Both the position numbers and the translations under genes were made by a program. From CAJBVG01 sp943371235 (lineage in GTDB: Bacteria; Bacteroidota; Bacteroidia; Sphingobacteriales; Sphingobacteriaceae): DNA of 64,000 nucleotides. This document shows, in pieces, positions 8,514-17,053 of this stretch. The DNA is taken from positions 1 to 64,000 of the forward strand of contig CALRTZ010000009.1 of assembly GCA_943371235.1 (NCBI GenBank), written 5' to 3'. Within the stretch, counting starts at the first letter, position 1; every line of letters starts with the position of its first letter. Below the pieces are notes generated by a model that was given only the letters and a program-made list of their open reading frames with translations, did not search any database and was not told the DNA's origin.

Positions 8514-9566
8514 TCAATGTACATTGTACAATGTACGTTGTACAATTGCATTGTTTATACTACTCACCAACCCCGGCCCTTCATAAATAAAACCTGTATA
8601 AAGCTGTACCAAGCTTGCTCCGGCATTTAATTTATCGATGGCATCTTGTGCGGTGTGTATTCCACCTACTCCAATTATAGGGAAACTGTTGTTAGATTTT
8701 GTGCTTAGGTACTTAATAACTTCTGTGGATCTTTTGGTTAAGGGTTTGCCACTTAAACCGCCGGCGCCAATGTTGTGAAGTGTTGTGTTGCTTGTTGTTA
8801 AATTTTCTCTAGAGATGGTGGTATTACTTGCAATTACACCAGCAATTTTCGTTTCGTTTACAATTTCTACAATATCGTCTAATTGCTCATTCGTTAAATC
8901 GGGTGCTATTTTTAATAAGATAGGTTTTCTTTTTTCCTTTTGCTCGTTCAGTTTTTGCAAATGGTTTAGCAATGCTTTTAAGGGTTCTTTTTCTTGTAAT
9001 GCCCTTAAATTAGGCGTGTTTGGAGAGCTTACATTAACTACAAAATAATCAACATAAGGAAAAAGCCCTTTGAAACATTTTTCGTAATCGTTTACCGCTT
9101 CTTCGTTCGGTGTGATTTTATTTTTACCTATGTTACCGCCCACAATTAAATTGCTTGGCTTAGACTTTAAGCGTTCTATAGCACCCTCTAAGCCTTGGTT
9201 GTTAAAGCCCATTCTGTTTATAAGCCCGCTGTCTGCAGGTAATCTAAACATACGTGGTTTAGGATTTCCCTCTTGCCCAACAGGTGTAATAGTTCCTATT
9301 TCAATAAAACCAAAACCAAAATTGGCTAGCTCTTTATACAATTTCGCATCTTTATCAAATCCTGCTGCTAAACCAACTGGGTTCGGAAATTCGATGCCAA
9401 AAACAGTTCGTTTTAGTTTAACATTATTAACCTCAAATATACTTTTGGTTATCGCCGCAATACCCGGAATAGCTTGTGAAATTTTAATTAATTTAAAAAC
9501 GAAATGGTGAATTTTTTCTGGATCAAACAGAAAGAAAATAGGGCGGAGAATTAGTTTATAAAACAT
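8514..9566 (-). CDS. pyrD: dihydroorotate dehydrogenase (quinone), class 2
   Basis: This 350-residue enzyme oxidises dihydroorotate to orotate with FMN and membrane quinone, the fourth step of pyrimidine synthesis. The N-terminal helical extension (about 1-45) is the class 2 membrane-association domain. The barrel contains NPVGLAAGFDKD, GFIEIGTITP, and NVSSPNTPNLR with the catalytic base Ser181, and it ends with the FMN-phosphate loop IIGVGGI. Its start overlaps mnmD by 11 bases, so the two are probably cotranscribed. Oddity: the last nine codons (VQRTLYNVH) are encoded by a TGTACAA-type heptamer array, so the C-terminus has been rewritten by the repeat. Confidence 0.95.
   Translation of the reverse strand: MFYKLILRPIFFLFDPEKIHHFVFKLIKISQAIPGIAAITKSIFEVNNVKLKRTVFGIEFPNPVGLAAGFDKDAKLYKELANFGFGFIEIGTITPVGQEGNPKPRMFRLPADSGLINRMGFNNQGLEGAIERLKSKPSNLIVGGNIGKNKITPNEEAVNDYEKCFKGLFPYVDYFVVNVSSPNTPNLRALQEKEPLKALLNHLQKLNEQKEKRKPILLKIAPDLTNEQLDDIVEIVNETKIAGVIASNTTISRENLTTSNTTLHNIGAGGLSGKPLTKRSTEVIKYLSTKSNNSFPIIGVGGIHTAQDAIDKLNAGASLVQLYTGFIYEGPGLVSSINNAIVQRTLYNVH
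8518..8545. repeat. heptamer array, TGTACAA type
   Basis: There are four exact-register 7-base units: TGTACAT, TGTACAA, TGTACGT, TGTACAA. The last 21 bases are identical to the start of the array at 38346. The array lies inside the 3' end of pyrD. Confidence 0.85.
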
Positions 9567-10260
9567 ATGGTAAAGTTGCGCGCATCATTTCGCGTTTGCC
9601 TGCAGCCCCTTGTGGGCGTTCAATTTCAAAGCCTAAGTCTTTCAACTGTCTTTTTAAATCGCCGGTAACGCTATACGTCACAAATATACCTTTATCTTTT
9701 AAAAACTTACATGCATGTTTTATAGATTCTTCAGTCCACATTTCAGCTTGGTGTACTTTAGCAAAGGCATCAAAATAAATAATGTCGAACTTTTCTAAAC
9801 CAACATAGGAGAGGAGAGTGCAGTTTTCGATTTTCAAATTCACTTGTTCAATAATTTGAGTGCTTTTTTCGAAACATGTATTGTAATTAGACAAAAACTG
9901 GTCAAATAACGATTTGGAATTTACGAATGAATTGTACCCAGTTTCGTTTAAAATATTTTGCGAAAGCGGATATGCTTCTATACCAGTGTAGCTTAGTTTT
10001 AGGCCTGTAGATGCCGCATAATCTGCACTTAATAAGAAATTAAGTCCTGTGCCCAACCCGATTTCTAAAATAGAAATTTCGTTTTTTTGTGTTTGTTGAT
10101 GGTAGTATTTTAATCCAGAATTTACAAATACATGTTGCGATTCTTGCAAGGCACCATGTTTTGAATGGTAATTTTCACCTACCTGAGGGTTGAAGATGGT
10201 TTTGGAACCATCTGCAGTATTAACAAGCGTTATATTTTTTAGGAATTCACTATTTTGCAT
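9556..10260 (-). CDS. mnmD: tRNA mnm5s2U34 methyltransferase MnmD
   Basis: The 234-residue protein is the stand-alone form of the MnmC N-terminal domain (DUF752). It has the SAM-binding loop EIGLGTGLNF (about 65-74), the acidic loop IIYFDAFAK (Asp164) and the terminal signature PQGAAGKREMMRA. Known reaction: SAM-dependent methylation of 5-aminomethyl-2-thiouridine at the wobble base of some tRNAs. The FAD-dependent MnmC half is absent, which is usual for stand-alone MnmD. It overlaps pyrD by 11 bases and the rhodanese gene by 11 bases, so all three are likely one operon. Confidence 0.88.
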   Translation of the reverse strand: MQNSEFLKNITLVNTADGSKTIFNPQVGENYHSKHGALQESQHVFVNSGLKYYHQQTQKNEISILEIGLGTGLNFLLSADYAASTGLKLSYTGIEAYPLSQNILNETGYNSFVNSKSLFDQFLSNYNTCFEKSTQIIEQVNLKIENCTLLSYVGLEKFDIIYFDAFAKVHQAEMWTEESIKHACKFLKDKGIFVTYSVTGDLKRQLKDLGFEIERPQGAAGKREMMRATLPYVL

Positions 10261-10627
10261 TTTTCATCCCAACTTTCAAGAGGTCGTGGTAACCTCCATC
10301 TAAATCATACACATGCTTAAAACCTTTCTTACGTAATACGGCTGAGGCTTTTGCACTTCTTACTCCGATAGCACAATATACAAAAATTGGCTGCTCACGG
10401 TCGAGTTTCTCAATTTCGGCTTCGAATGTTGCAGCACTTACATCTGCATTTTTTGCATTCTCAATATGTCCTTCAGCAAATTCATAAGCAGTGCGCACAT
10501 CTAAAATGGTTCCTCTGTATTTAAAGTAGCTCGCTTTAAATTCAATAGAGTTCACTTTAAGTGCCGATTGGCTCATCGCCAATAAACAGATTAGTAGTAA
10601 GGAAAATGCTAAAAGTAATTTTTTCAT
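10250..10627 (-). CDS. exported rhodanese-like protein
   Basis: The 125 residues comprise a signal peptide (MKKLLLAFSLLLICLLAMSQ) and one rhodanese domain. Visible features are ILDVRTAYEFAEGHI, the active loop VYCAIGVRS with Cys85, and the closing YDLDGGYHDL. Known chemistry: sulfur transfer or redox handling by a persulfide on the loop cysteine. Acting in the periplasm, it may detoxify or carry sulfur, but the substrate is unknown. It overlaps mnmD by 11 bases. Whether that link to tRNA thiouridine modification is meaningful is unclear, since the protein looks exported. Confidence 0.85.
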   Translation of the reverse strand: MKKLLLAFSLLLICLLAMSQSALKVNSIEFKASYFKYRGTILDVRTAYEFAEGHIENAKNADVSAATFEAEIEKLDREQPIFVYCAIGVRSAKASAVLRKKGFKHVYDLDGGYHDLLKVGMKNAK

Positions 10628-10651
10628 TCTAATTATTTTACACCCTTCGCA

Positions 10652-12070
10652 CTATCTTGCAAAAGCAGTTCTGCCGTAGTACGATTGACTTTCGAAGTTC
10701 TGATAGGTTTGGAACTGCGTTTTGCCTTTCTGTATTACAAAGTTAAACTTTTGCTCGCGAATTGTTCTATTATCAAACGAACGAAGTTTCATATTTATTT
10801 CCTGAGCACCTGCAGGTAATTCAATTCGGGTGTAAGAAATGGTGTTTGGCAATGTTTGCCAATTACGTGTATCAGCCTTTTCGGTAATGGCATTCACAAT
10901 CCCAACAAACGAGCCTGCATGCTGGTTTTGGTCTCTCATAGCATATTCTGCAGCTTTTTTCGTAGCCAATCTCATTAATGAACTTCCCATTTCACGGAGC
11001 ATTCTATCTTGCAATGTTTTAAAGGCTATAGCATTAATATCTTCCGCTAATTCTAAGGGGTAATCTTTTGCATTGGCTACAATACTGGCACTTGCATAAA
11101 AGGGTTTGCGCTCTAAATATTTTGGAAAAGCCACTCTTACAAATTCTAAATCGCCCAATCCACCAGATTTGTTATCGTCTTGCTGCACCGGAAAGGGAAG
11201 AGATAATCCTAAATCTTCGTTCACAAAGGTTATATAACCGCCTTGCCCCTTTACAATACTAAAATTTATACTGTTCTCTGCTTTAACTGGGCTTAATCCA
11301 TTGTTCCAGAAAAACACTACTTCGCCGTTGTTAGCATTGCGAGGTACATTTTTCAGTTTAAATTTTTCTTCGAAACGGATTCCCTCATCCTCAAAACCCA
11401 TTTCATACGCAGTTCTTATCACATCTTTTTTTAGTTGTAAAGGAATCGCCGTTTTAAACTGTGGTTCGTATGTTTTTTCATAAGCTTCAACGGCATTCCT
11501 ATAGCTAATAAATGCATTGTTAACATCGCCGGTTGATTCGTAAATAATGCCCATAAGGTTTAATCCAAAGGCATCTTCAGAGTATCTGTTTTTCTTGGTG
11601 TATTTATCGTTTAACCGTTGAATTTTCAGATTCAATCGTTTGCATTCTACAATTGCTTCATCTGCTCTGCCAAGTTGTGCATAGTTAAGGGCTTTGTAAT
11701 AATGTATAAGTACTTTCTCAAAATCTTCACCCGTATATTGTTTTTGCATAGGGTTTGTAATGAGCGATAAAGCTTCGTTACCTAAATTTTTTTGGTAATC
11801 TTCAATGGTTAAATCTGCTTGGTTAAAGTACTCGTTGCTCTTCGCATAATTACCGGTAAGCATTTCTAGCGTACCGGCATTCATAAAATAGAGTAACCTA
11901 TTTTTTCCTTCTGGCCCCTTTTTATCGTTTGCTAAAAACTCCTTTGCTTTATCAATATTTCCTTGCTCAATATTAGTGTTAAACTCTTCGAGTTTTTGGT
12001 AATAAGTTGCGCAAGCACTAATAAATAATAGGCTTGAGAGAAAGATAAGAATTGTAAATTGCTTTTTCAA
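10652..12070 (-). CDS. COG3014-family TPR lipoprotein
   Basis: The 472-residue lipoprotein has lipobox ISAC (Cys20). TPR-like helices occupy about residues 25-220 (EEFNTNIEQGNIDKAKEFL, HYYKALNYAQLGRADEAIVECKRLN, FGLNLMGIIYESTGDVNNAFISYRNAVEAYE). The C-terminal half is mostly beta, with no catalytic motif. It matches COG3014, a family that keeps company with LpoB-type activators of penicillin-binding proteins, and lpoB is indeed immediately upstream (2-base gap). A role in peptidoglycan-synthesis control is inferred from that pairing. Confidence 0.8.
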   Translation of the reverse strand: MKKQFTILIFLSSLLFISACATYYQKLEEFNTNIEQGNIDKAKEFLANDKKGPEGKNRLLYFMNAGTLEMLTGNYAKSNEYFNQADLTIEDYQKNLGNEALSLITNPMQKQYTGEDFEKVLIHYYKALNYAQLGRADEAIVECKRLNLKIQRLNDKYTKKNRYSEDAFGLNLMGIIYESTGDVNNAFISYRNAVEAYEKTYEPQFKTAIPLQLKKDVIRTAYEMGFEDEGIRFEEKFKLKNVPRNANNGEVVFFWNNGLSPVKAENSINFSIVKGQGGYITFVNEDLGLSLPFPVQQDDNKSGGLGDLEFVRVAFPKYLERKPFYASASIVANAKDYPLELAEDINAIAFKTLQDRMLREMGSSLMRLATKKAAEYAMRDQNQHAGSFVGIVNAITEKADTRNWQTLPNTISYTRIELPAGAQEINMKLRSFDNRTIREQKFNFVIQKGKTQFQTYQNFESQSYYGRTAFAR

Positions 12071-12072
12071 TG

Positions 12073-12657
12073 TTAGTTTTGAATTGCTTTTTTAATTTTC
12101 TTATCGCCAATCCATACCTTTTCATTGGTTTCTAAATTGGTTAATTCAAGGTCAACTTGGTAGTATACTACTTTGTTTTTGCCATATTCGTCAACAATAG
12201 AGGTAATTACTCCATTTAACATAAAATCTGCACCTTTTTCTAATCCCCATTTCTTTTTAGTGGTTTCAGAAGAAAAAGTTTGTTGATCATTACGCTCGTC
12301 GCGTAACTCCTTACGAGCTTCACCGGCTTGTACTACAGTTACTAAGCCAGAGTTGATGAATGCCTTTTCGATGTCTTTGATGAACGTTTCAGATTCTATG
12401 TGTTCGGTTGTTTTGTTTCTAACGGTTCCAATAATTACTACTGGTTTTTTACCTTTTGCGGTAGTGAAATCTGTTCTCCAAGGTTTAGCCATGCAATCAC
12501 TAATCATTTCATTTGAAACTAAACGAGAGTCGGTATCGTTCCATCTTCCACTTAAATCTGTTTGTTGAGTTGGATCTATTCTTTCTACCGTACGTGATTT
12601 ACAAGCATTTAACACAGTTAAACTTGCAATGCCGATTATCATTAATGTCTTTTTCAT
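12073..12657 (-). CDS. lpoB: LpoB-like penicillin-binding protein activator lipoprotein
   Basis: I place the start at 12657 (MKKTLMIIG), because it gives a proper lipoprotein signal peptide with lipobox LNAC (Cys19); an upstream in-frame Met at 12681 would put eight polar residues before it. The 194-residue protein carries the LpoB/CsgG-like fold: KKPVVIIGTVRNKTTEHIES, then FIKDIEKAFINSGLVTVV, then ADFMLNGVITSIVD and YYQVDLELTNLETNEKVW. Known role of the family: an outer-membrane lipoprotein that contacts and activates a bifunctional penicillin-binding protein. It forms an operon with the COG3014 gene. Confidence 0.82.
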   Translation of the reverse strand: MKKTLMIIGIASLTVLNACKSRTVERIDPTQQTDLSGRWNDTDSRLVSNEMISDCMAKPWRTDFTTAKGKKPVVIIGTVRNKTTEHIESETFIKDIEKAFINSGLVTVVQAGEARKELRDERNDQQTFSSETTKKKWGLEKGADFMLNGVITSIVDEYGKNKVVYYQVDLELTNLETNEKVWIGDKKIKKAIQN

Positions 12658-12678
12658 ATTCTTTTGGTTTATCTTGTT

Positions 12679-12686
12679 CAAATATA
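12679..12686 (-). promoter_or_regulatory. -7 box of lpoB promoter
   Basis: On the minus strand the box reads TATATTTG, matching TAnnTTTG, 21 bases before the chosen lpoB start. A TTG at a good -33 distance is not clear. Confidence 0.5.
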
Positions 12687-12796
12687 TAATTATCTATTTT
12701 TATTTTATTGACAATTGAGAAACGATTATACCCTATAATAATTGTTTTTTTGATGAATTAAGCTTCTCTTATATTACAAACAAACGCTTATTTTTC

Positions 12797-12804
12797 TATT
12801 TTTG
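12797..12804 (+). promoter_or_regulatory. -7 box of valS promoter
   Basis: TATTTTTG matches TAnnTTTG, 24 bases before the chosen valS start at 12829. No clear -33 TTG is seen. A TTG start at 12802 would lie inside this box, which supports the later start. Confidence 0.55.
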
Positions 12805-12828
12805 TGGTCTTTCGCAAATATTTTACAA

Positions 12829-15501
12829 ATGTCGATTTCAAAAACATACTTAGCCTCAGAGGCAGAAAACAAATGGTACCCATATTGGATGGATAAAGGT
12901 TTTTTTAGATCGGTACCAGATGAGCGTGAACCTTATACGATTGTAATTCCTCCTCCGAATGTTACGGGAGTGTTGCACATGGGCCATATGTTGAATAATA
13001 CTATACAAGATGTATTAATTCGCCGAGCACGTATGTTAGGTAAAAATGCATTGTGGGTGCCGGGCACCGACCATGCTTCTATTGCTACCGAAGCTAAAGT
13101 AGTTGCGAAATTAAAAGAAGATGGAATTGAAAAAAACTCCATCAGCAGAGAAGAGTTTTTGAACTATGCATACGAATGGAAAGATAAGTATGGCGGAATT
13201 ATATTAGATCAATTAAAAAAACTAGGTGCTTCATGTGATTGGGACCGAACAGCTTTTACAATGGATCCGGGCATGACCGAAGCAGTGCTCGATACTTTTA
13301 TTCATTTGTATGAAAAAGGATTAATATACCGAGGCATTCGCATGGTAAATTGGGACCCTAAAGGATTAACAGCGGTATCTGATGAAGAAGTAATTCGTAA
13401 AGAAGTTAATCAGAAATTATTTTACATACAGTACAAATTATCGGATGGTTCAGGATTTATAACCGTAGCTACTACACGACCAGAAACCATTATGGCTGAT
13501 GCTGCCGTTTGTGTAAATCCAAATGATGAGCGATATAAACATTTACACGGCAAGAAAATATTAGTACCCTTAATCAACAAAGAAATTCCAATTATTTGTG
13601 ATGAGTATGTAACCATGGATTTTGGTACAGGTTGCTTAAAGGTAACACCGGCGCATGATTTGAACGATTATGAGTTAGGAGTAAAACATAAATTACCAGT
13701 TGTTGATATTATAAATGATAACGGTACTTTAAATGAGAGCGCTCAAATATTAGTAAACGAAGATCGATTTATTGCACGTAAAAAAATTGCGGTAATGCTC
13801 GAAGAAGCAGGTCAGTTAGAGAAAGTAGAAGAGTACAAATCGCAAGTTGGATTTTCGGAAAGAACAGATGCTGTAATTGAACCGAAACTTTCTATGCAAT
13901 GGTTTGTGCGCATGGAAGTATTAGCAAAGCCAGCTTTAGATGCAGTGAATGATGGAGAAGTAAATTTAATTCCAGATAAGTACATCAATACGTATCGCCA
14001 TTGGATGGAGAACGTAAAAGATTGGTGCATTTCTCGTCAGTTGTGGTGGGGCCAACAAATTCCTGCTTGGTACGCAGCTAATGGAGAAATTGTAGTGGCT
14101 AAAACAGCTGCAGAAGCAATCGAAAAATTTAAAGCAAAATCTTCAGAGTACAGTGGTTTAACTGCTGCTGATATAAAGCAAGACGAAGACGTAGTAGATA
14201 CATGGTTCTCTTCTTGGTTATGGCCTATTTCTGTATTCGACCCAACGGTGTTTGGCGATACAAACAATAAAGGAAATGAAGAATTAAATTACTATTACCC
14301 AACCAATGATTTAGTAACGGCTCCCGAAATTTTGTTTTTCTGGGTAGCTCGAATGATTATGGCGGGTAAAGAATTTAGAAATCAAGTGCCTTTTAAGAAT
14401 GTATATTTAACTGGTATTGTAAGAGATAAGTTAGGCAGAAAAATGTCTAAATCTTTAGGTAATTCACCAGATCCTATTGAGTTAATTGGGAAGTATGGCG
14501 CAGATGGCGTTCGAGTAGGAATGTTATTGTGTTCGCCCGCTGGAAACGATTTAATGTTTGATGAAAGCTATTGCGAGCAAGGTAGAAATTTTGCCAACAA
14601 AATATGGAATGCCTTTAGATTGGTAAAAGGATGGAAAGTAGATGCAAATAGTAGCAACGAAAATAAAAAAGCAAATGAGTGGTTTGATGCTCGCTTTAAT
14701 GAATCGTTAAAAGAAATAGAACAATTGTTTGAAAGCTATCGTTTGTCGGAAGCATTGATGACTATTTATAAGTTGATATGGGACGATTTTTGTTCATCGT
14801 ATTTAGAGATGATAAAACCAACCTATCATAAATTAGAAAATGGCGATTCATATCAAGATGCCATAGATGCAGAAACGTTTGAGTTTGTAAAAAATAAGTT
14901 CGAAGACATCATCAAATTAATACATCCATTTATGCCATTCTTATCTGAAGAATTATGGCATGATGAAGAATTATTTGGGGAACGTACAGAAATAGATTGT
15001 TGCATTGTGGCAAGTTACCCAAAAGCAAAAGCATACAACGAAAAGGATATCGCTACTATGCAGAATATATTGCAAGTTGTATCGGAAATGCGCAACATTC
15101 GTAATACCAAACAAATTGCACCAAAGGAAGGGTTAAACTTATCTATCAAAAATAATTCGAAAACCGATTACCTGTTGTATGTCCTTATTTTAAAGAGGTT
15201 AGCAACTATAGAGAATTTACAAATGGTAGATACTGTGCCCGAAAATGCGACACAGTTTTTAGTGGGTAACGACGAGTGTTTCGTTGATTTGGGAGATGTT
15301 GTAGACCCGGCGGTAGAAAAAGAAAAGATGGAAAAAGAGTTGGTGTATTTGCATGGCTTTTTAAAATCGGTGGATGCAAAACTTTCTAACGAACGATTTG
15401 TGAGTAATGCAAAAGCAGAGGTGATTGATAATGAAAAGAAGAAAAAAGCAGATGCAGAACAAAAAATCACCATTATAAAAGAGCGATTACAAAAGATGTA
15501 A
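12829..15501 (+). CDS. valS: valyl-tRNA synthetase
   Basis: This 890-residue class I synthetase charges tRNA-Val. The HIGH-type motif is HMGH in PPPNVTGVLHMGHML near the N-terminus; the KMSKS motif is intact (GRKMSKSLGNSPDP). The CP1 editing domain contains TTRPETIMADAAV and GTGCLKVTPAHDLNDYELG. The anticodon-binding domain and a C-terminal coiled coil (EKEKMEKELVYLHGFLKSVD to the end) are present. I start at the ATG at 12829 rather than the TTG at 12802, which overlaps the promoter. It heads a likely operon with the HSDR_N gene and holA (1- and 2-base gaps). Confidence 0.97.
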   Translation: MSISKTYLASEAENKWYPYWMDKGFFRSVPDEREPYTIVIPPPNVTGVLHMGHMLNNTIQDVLIRRARMLGKNALWVPGTDHASIATEAKVVAKLKEDGIEKNSISREEFLNYAYEWKDKYGGIILDQLKKLGASCDWDRTAFTMDPGMTEAVLDTFIHLYEKGLIYRGIRMVNWDPKGLTAVSDEEVIRKEVNQKLFYIQYKLSDGSGFITVATTRPETIMADAAVCVNPNDERYKHLHGKKILVPLINKEIPIICDEYVTMDFGTGCLKVTPAHDLNDYELGVKHKLPVVDIINDNGTLNESAQILVNEDRFIARKKIAVMLEEAGQLEKVEEYKSQVGFSERTDAVIEPKLSMQWFVRMEVLAKPALDAVNDGEVNLIPDKYINTYRHWMENVKDWCISRQLWWGQQIPAWYAANGEIVVAKTAAEAIEKFKAKSSEYSGLTAADIKQDEDVVDTWFSSWLWPISVFDPTVFGDTNNKGNEELNYYYPTNDLVTAPEILFFWVARMIMAGKEFRNQVPFKNVYLTGIVRDKLGRKMSKSLGNSPDPIELIGKYGADGVRVGMLLCSPAGNDLMFDESYCEQGRNFANKIWNAFRLVKGWKVDANSSNENKKANEWFDARFNESLKEIEQLFESYRLSEALMTIYKLIWDDFCSSYLEMIKPTYHKLENGDSYQDAIDAETFEFVKNKFEDIIKLIHPFMPFLSEELWHDEELFGERTEIDCCIVASYPKAKAYNEKDIATMQNILQVVSEMRNIRNTKQIAPKEGLNLSIKNNSKTDYLLYVLILKRLATIENLQMVDTVPENATQFLVGNDECFVDLGDVVDPAVEKEKMEKELVYLHGFLKSVDAKLSNERFVSNAKAEVIDNEKKKKADAEQKITIIKERLQKM

Positions 15502-15502
15502 C

Positions 15503-15946
15503 ATGGAATTAATTCCTTTAAATCTTCCGGCATTTCCATTTAAAATAATTGAAAAAGAAACGAAGTATTTTATTTTTGATGCCATACGTAAAAAGGAATT
15601 ATTATTAACACCCGAAGAGTGGGTAAGGCAACATTTTGTACAATACCTAATTCATCAACATCATATTTCTAAAAACTATATTAGTTTAGAGAAAGGATTA
15701 AAGTTGCACGATATGCAAAAACGTTGCGATATTTTAGTGTATAACGAAAACGGATTGCCAACTTTATTGGTAGAATGTAAAGCTCCGAATGTAGCCATAA
15801 CACAAGAAGTATTTGATCAAGTGGCGAGGTATAACATGGTGTACAAAGTAAAATACGTAGCAGTTACAAATGGCTTAGAACATTACTATTGCGAAATAGA
15901 TCATGAGTGTGAAACGTACAGATTTTTAGAAGAACTAACATTTTAA
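15503..15946 (+). CDS. stand-alone HSDR_N (type I restriction R N-terminal) domain protein
   Basis: The 147-residue protein consists of one PF13588-like nuclease fold. The PD-(D/E)XK core is visible as DILVYNENGLPTLLVECKAP (Asp, Glu, Lys in order), followed by the EVFDQVARYN helix that continues the fold. It lacks the helicase domains of HsdR. It lies one base after valS and two bases before holA, so it is expressed with housekeeping genes and is unlikely to be part of a restriction system. A DNA repair or nucleic-acid cleavage role is inference. The active-site residues look complete. Confidence 0.82.
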   Translation: MELIPLNLPAFPFKIIEKETKYFIFDAIRKKELLLTPEEWVRQHFVQYLIHQHHISKNYISLEKGLKLHDMQKRCDILVYNENGLPTLLVECKAPNVAITQEVFDQVARYNMVYKVKYVAVTNGLEHYYCEIDHECETYRFLEELTF

Positions 15947-15948
15947 TA

Positions 15949-16971
15949 ATGACTATAGATAACATTTTAGCAGATATAAAAAAGAGAGCTTTTAAGCCCG
16001 TTTATTTTTTACATGGCGAAGAGAGTTACTATATAGATTTTATTGCTGATTTATTGGAGAAGGTAGTGTTAACTGAAGCAGAGAAGGGCTTTAACCAAAC
16101 TATTTTGTACGGAAAAGAAGTAGATATGCTTAGCATTATTAGTACTGCTAAACGATACCCAATGATGTCTGATTTCCAATTAGTAATTGTTAAAGAGGCA
16201 CAAAATATAAAGTTTGGTAAAGGTGATACAAAAGATGCCGATCCTTTTGCGAGCTATTTGGAAAATCCGTTGAGAAGTACTGTTTTGGTATTTTGCCATA
16301 AGTATGGAAGTTTAGATAAGCGATTAAAAATTGCAAAGGCGATAGAAAAAATTGGAGTATTATTTGAGTCGAAAAAACTATACGAAAACCAGGTATCAGA
16401 ATGGGCGATGAATTTTGTAGGTACAAAAGGATTTAAGTTAGATACTAAAGCAGGAGCGATGGTTGCAGAATACTTAGGCAACGATTTAAGTAAAGTAGCA
16501 AATGAGTTAGAAAAAGTAATGATTAATATGGGCGACCGTAAAACCATTACCATGGATGATATCCAAAAGAATGTAGGAATTAGTAAAGAGTATACTTCGT
16601 TCGAATTTAATACAGCTATTGCGAAACGCGATGTTTTAAAAGCAAATAAAATAGTAGATTATTTTGCGGCTAACAAAAAAGAAAATCCTTTAGTAGTTAC
16701 TATTGGGCAATTGAATACCTATTTCAGTAAAATATTTACGTATTATTATTTAGCAGATAAGTCTAAATCAAACATAGCATCGGCATTAAAAATAAACCCA
16801 TATTTTGTACAAGAGTATGAGCAAGCTGCAAAAAATTACAACTTCGATAAAACTTGTCAGGTTATTTCTTTGTTAAGAGAATACGATTTAAAGTCGAAAG
16901 GAGTAGACAGCACAGGAAATACAGACGAAGGGGAGTTGTTGAAGGAACTTGTGTGGAAAATACTTCATTAG
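15949..16971 (+). CDS. holA: DNA polymerase III subunit delta
   Basis: The 340-residue clamp-loader subunit opens the beta clamp. Visible features: an N-terminal segment FLHGEESYYIDFIADLLE (degenerate Walker A region), MMSDFQLVIVKEAQNIK, an AAA+ middle, and a C-terminal domain with GQLNTYFSKIFTYYYLADKS and KNYNFDKTCQVISLLREYDLKSKG. The length is normal. It is the last gene of the valS operon. Its TAG stop shares the final G with the first unit of an octamer array, so the repeat begins exactly at the end of the coding region. Confidence 0.9.
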   Translation: MTIDNILADIKKRAFKPVYFLHGEESYYIDFIADLLEKVVLTEAEKGFNQTILYGKEVDMLSIISTAKRYPMMSDFQLVIVKEAQNIKFGKGDTKDADPFASYLENPLRSTVLVFCHKYGSLDKRLKIAKAIEKIGVLFESKKLYENQVSEWAMNFVGTKGFKLDTKAGAMVAEYLGNDLSKVANELEKVMINMGDRKTITMDDIQKNVGISKEYTSFEFNTAIAKRDVLKANKIVDYFAANKKENPLVVTIGQLNTYFSKIFTYYYLADKSKSNIASALKINPYFVQEYEQAAKNYNFDKTCQVISLLREYDLKSKGVDSTGNTDEGELLKELVWKILH

Positions 16972-17002
16972 TGTGCTAGTGTGATAATATGCTAGTAACA
17001 CA
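16971..17002. repeat. octamer array, GTGTGCTA type
   Basis: There are four 8-base units: GTGTGCTA, GTGTGATA, ATATGCTA, GTAACACA. It starts on the last base of the holA stop. It is the same word family as the array at 23766. Confidence 0.7.
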
Positions 17003-17011
17003 AATGGTGCA

Positions 17012-17053
17012 AATTCATAATTCACAATTTACAATTTACAATTCACAATTTAT
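17012..17053. repeat. heptamer array, AATTCAC type
   Basis: There are six consecutive 7-base units (AATTCAT, AATTCAC, AATTTAC twice, AATTCAC, AATTTAT). The last unit touches the ATG of the EVE gene, so the array forms its whole immediate 5' leader. It is the reverse complement of the GAATTGT word used near 38921 and 59923. Confidence 0.8.

Noticed and set aside
15168..15539. 123-residue minus-strand frame over the valS end
   Set aside because: It is antisense to the coiled-coil end of valS, with Phe/Ser-rich low-complexity composition typical of a shadow frame.
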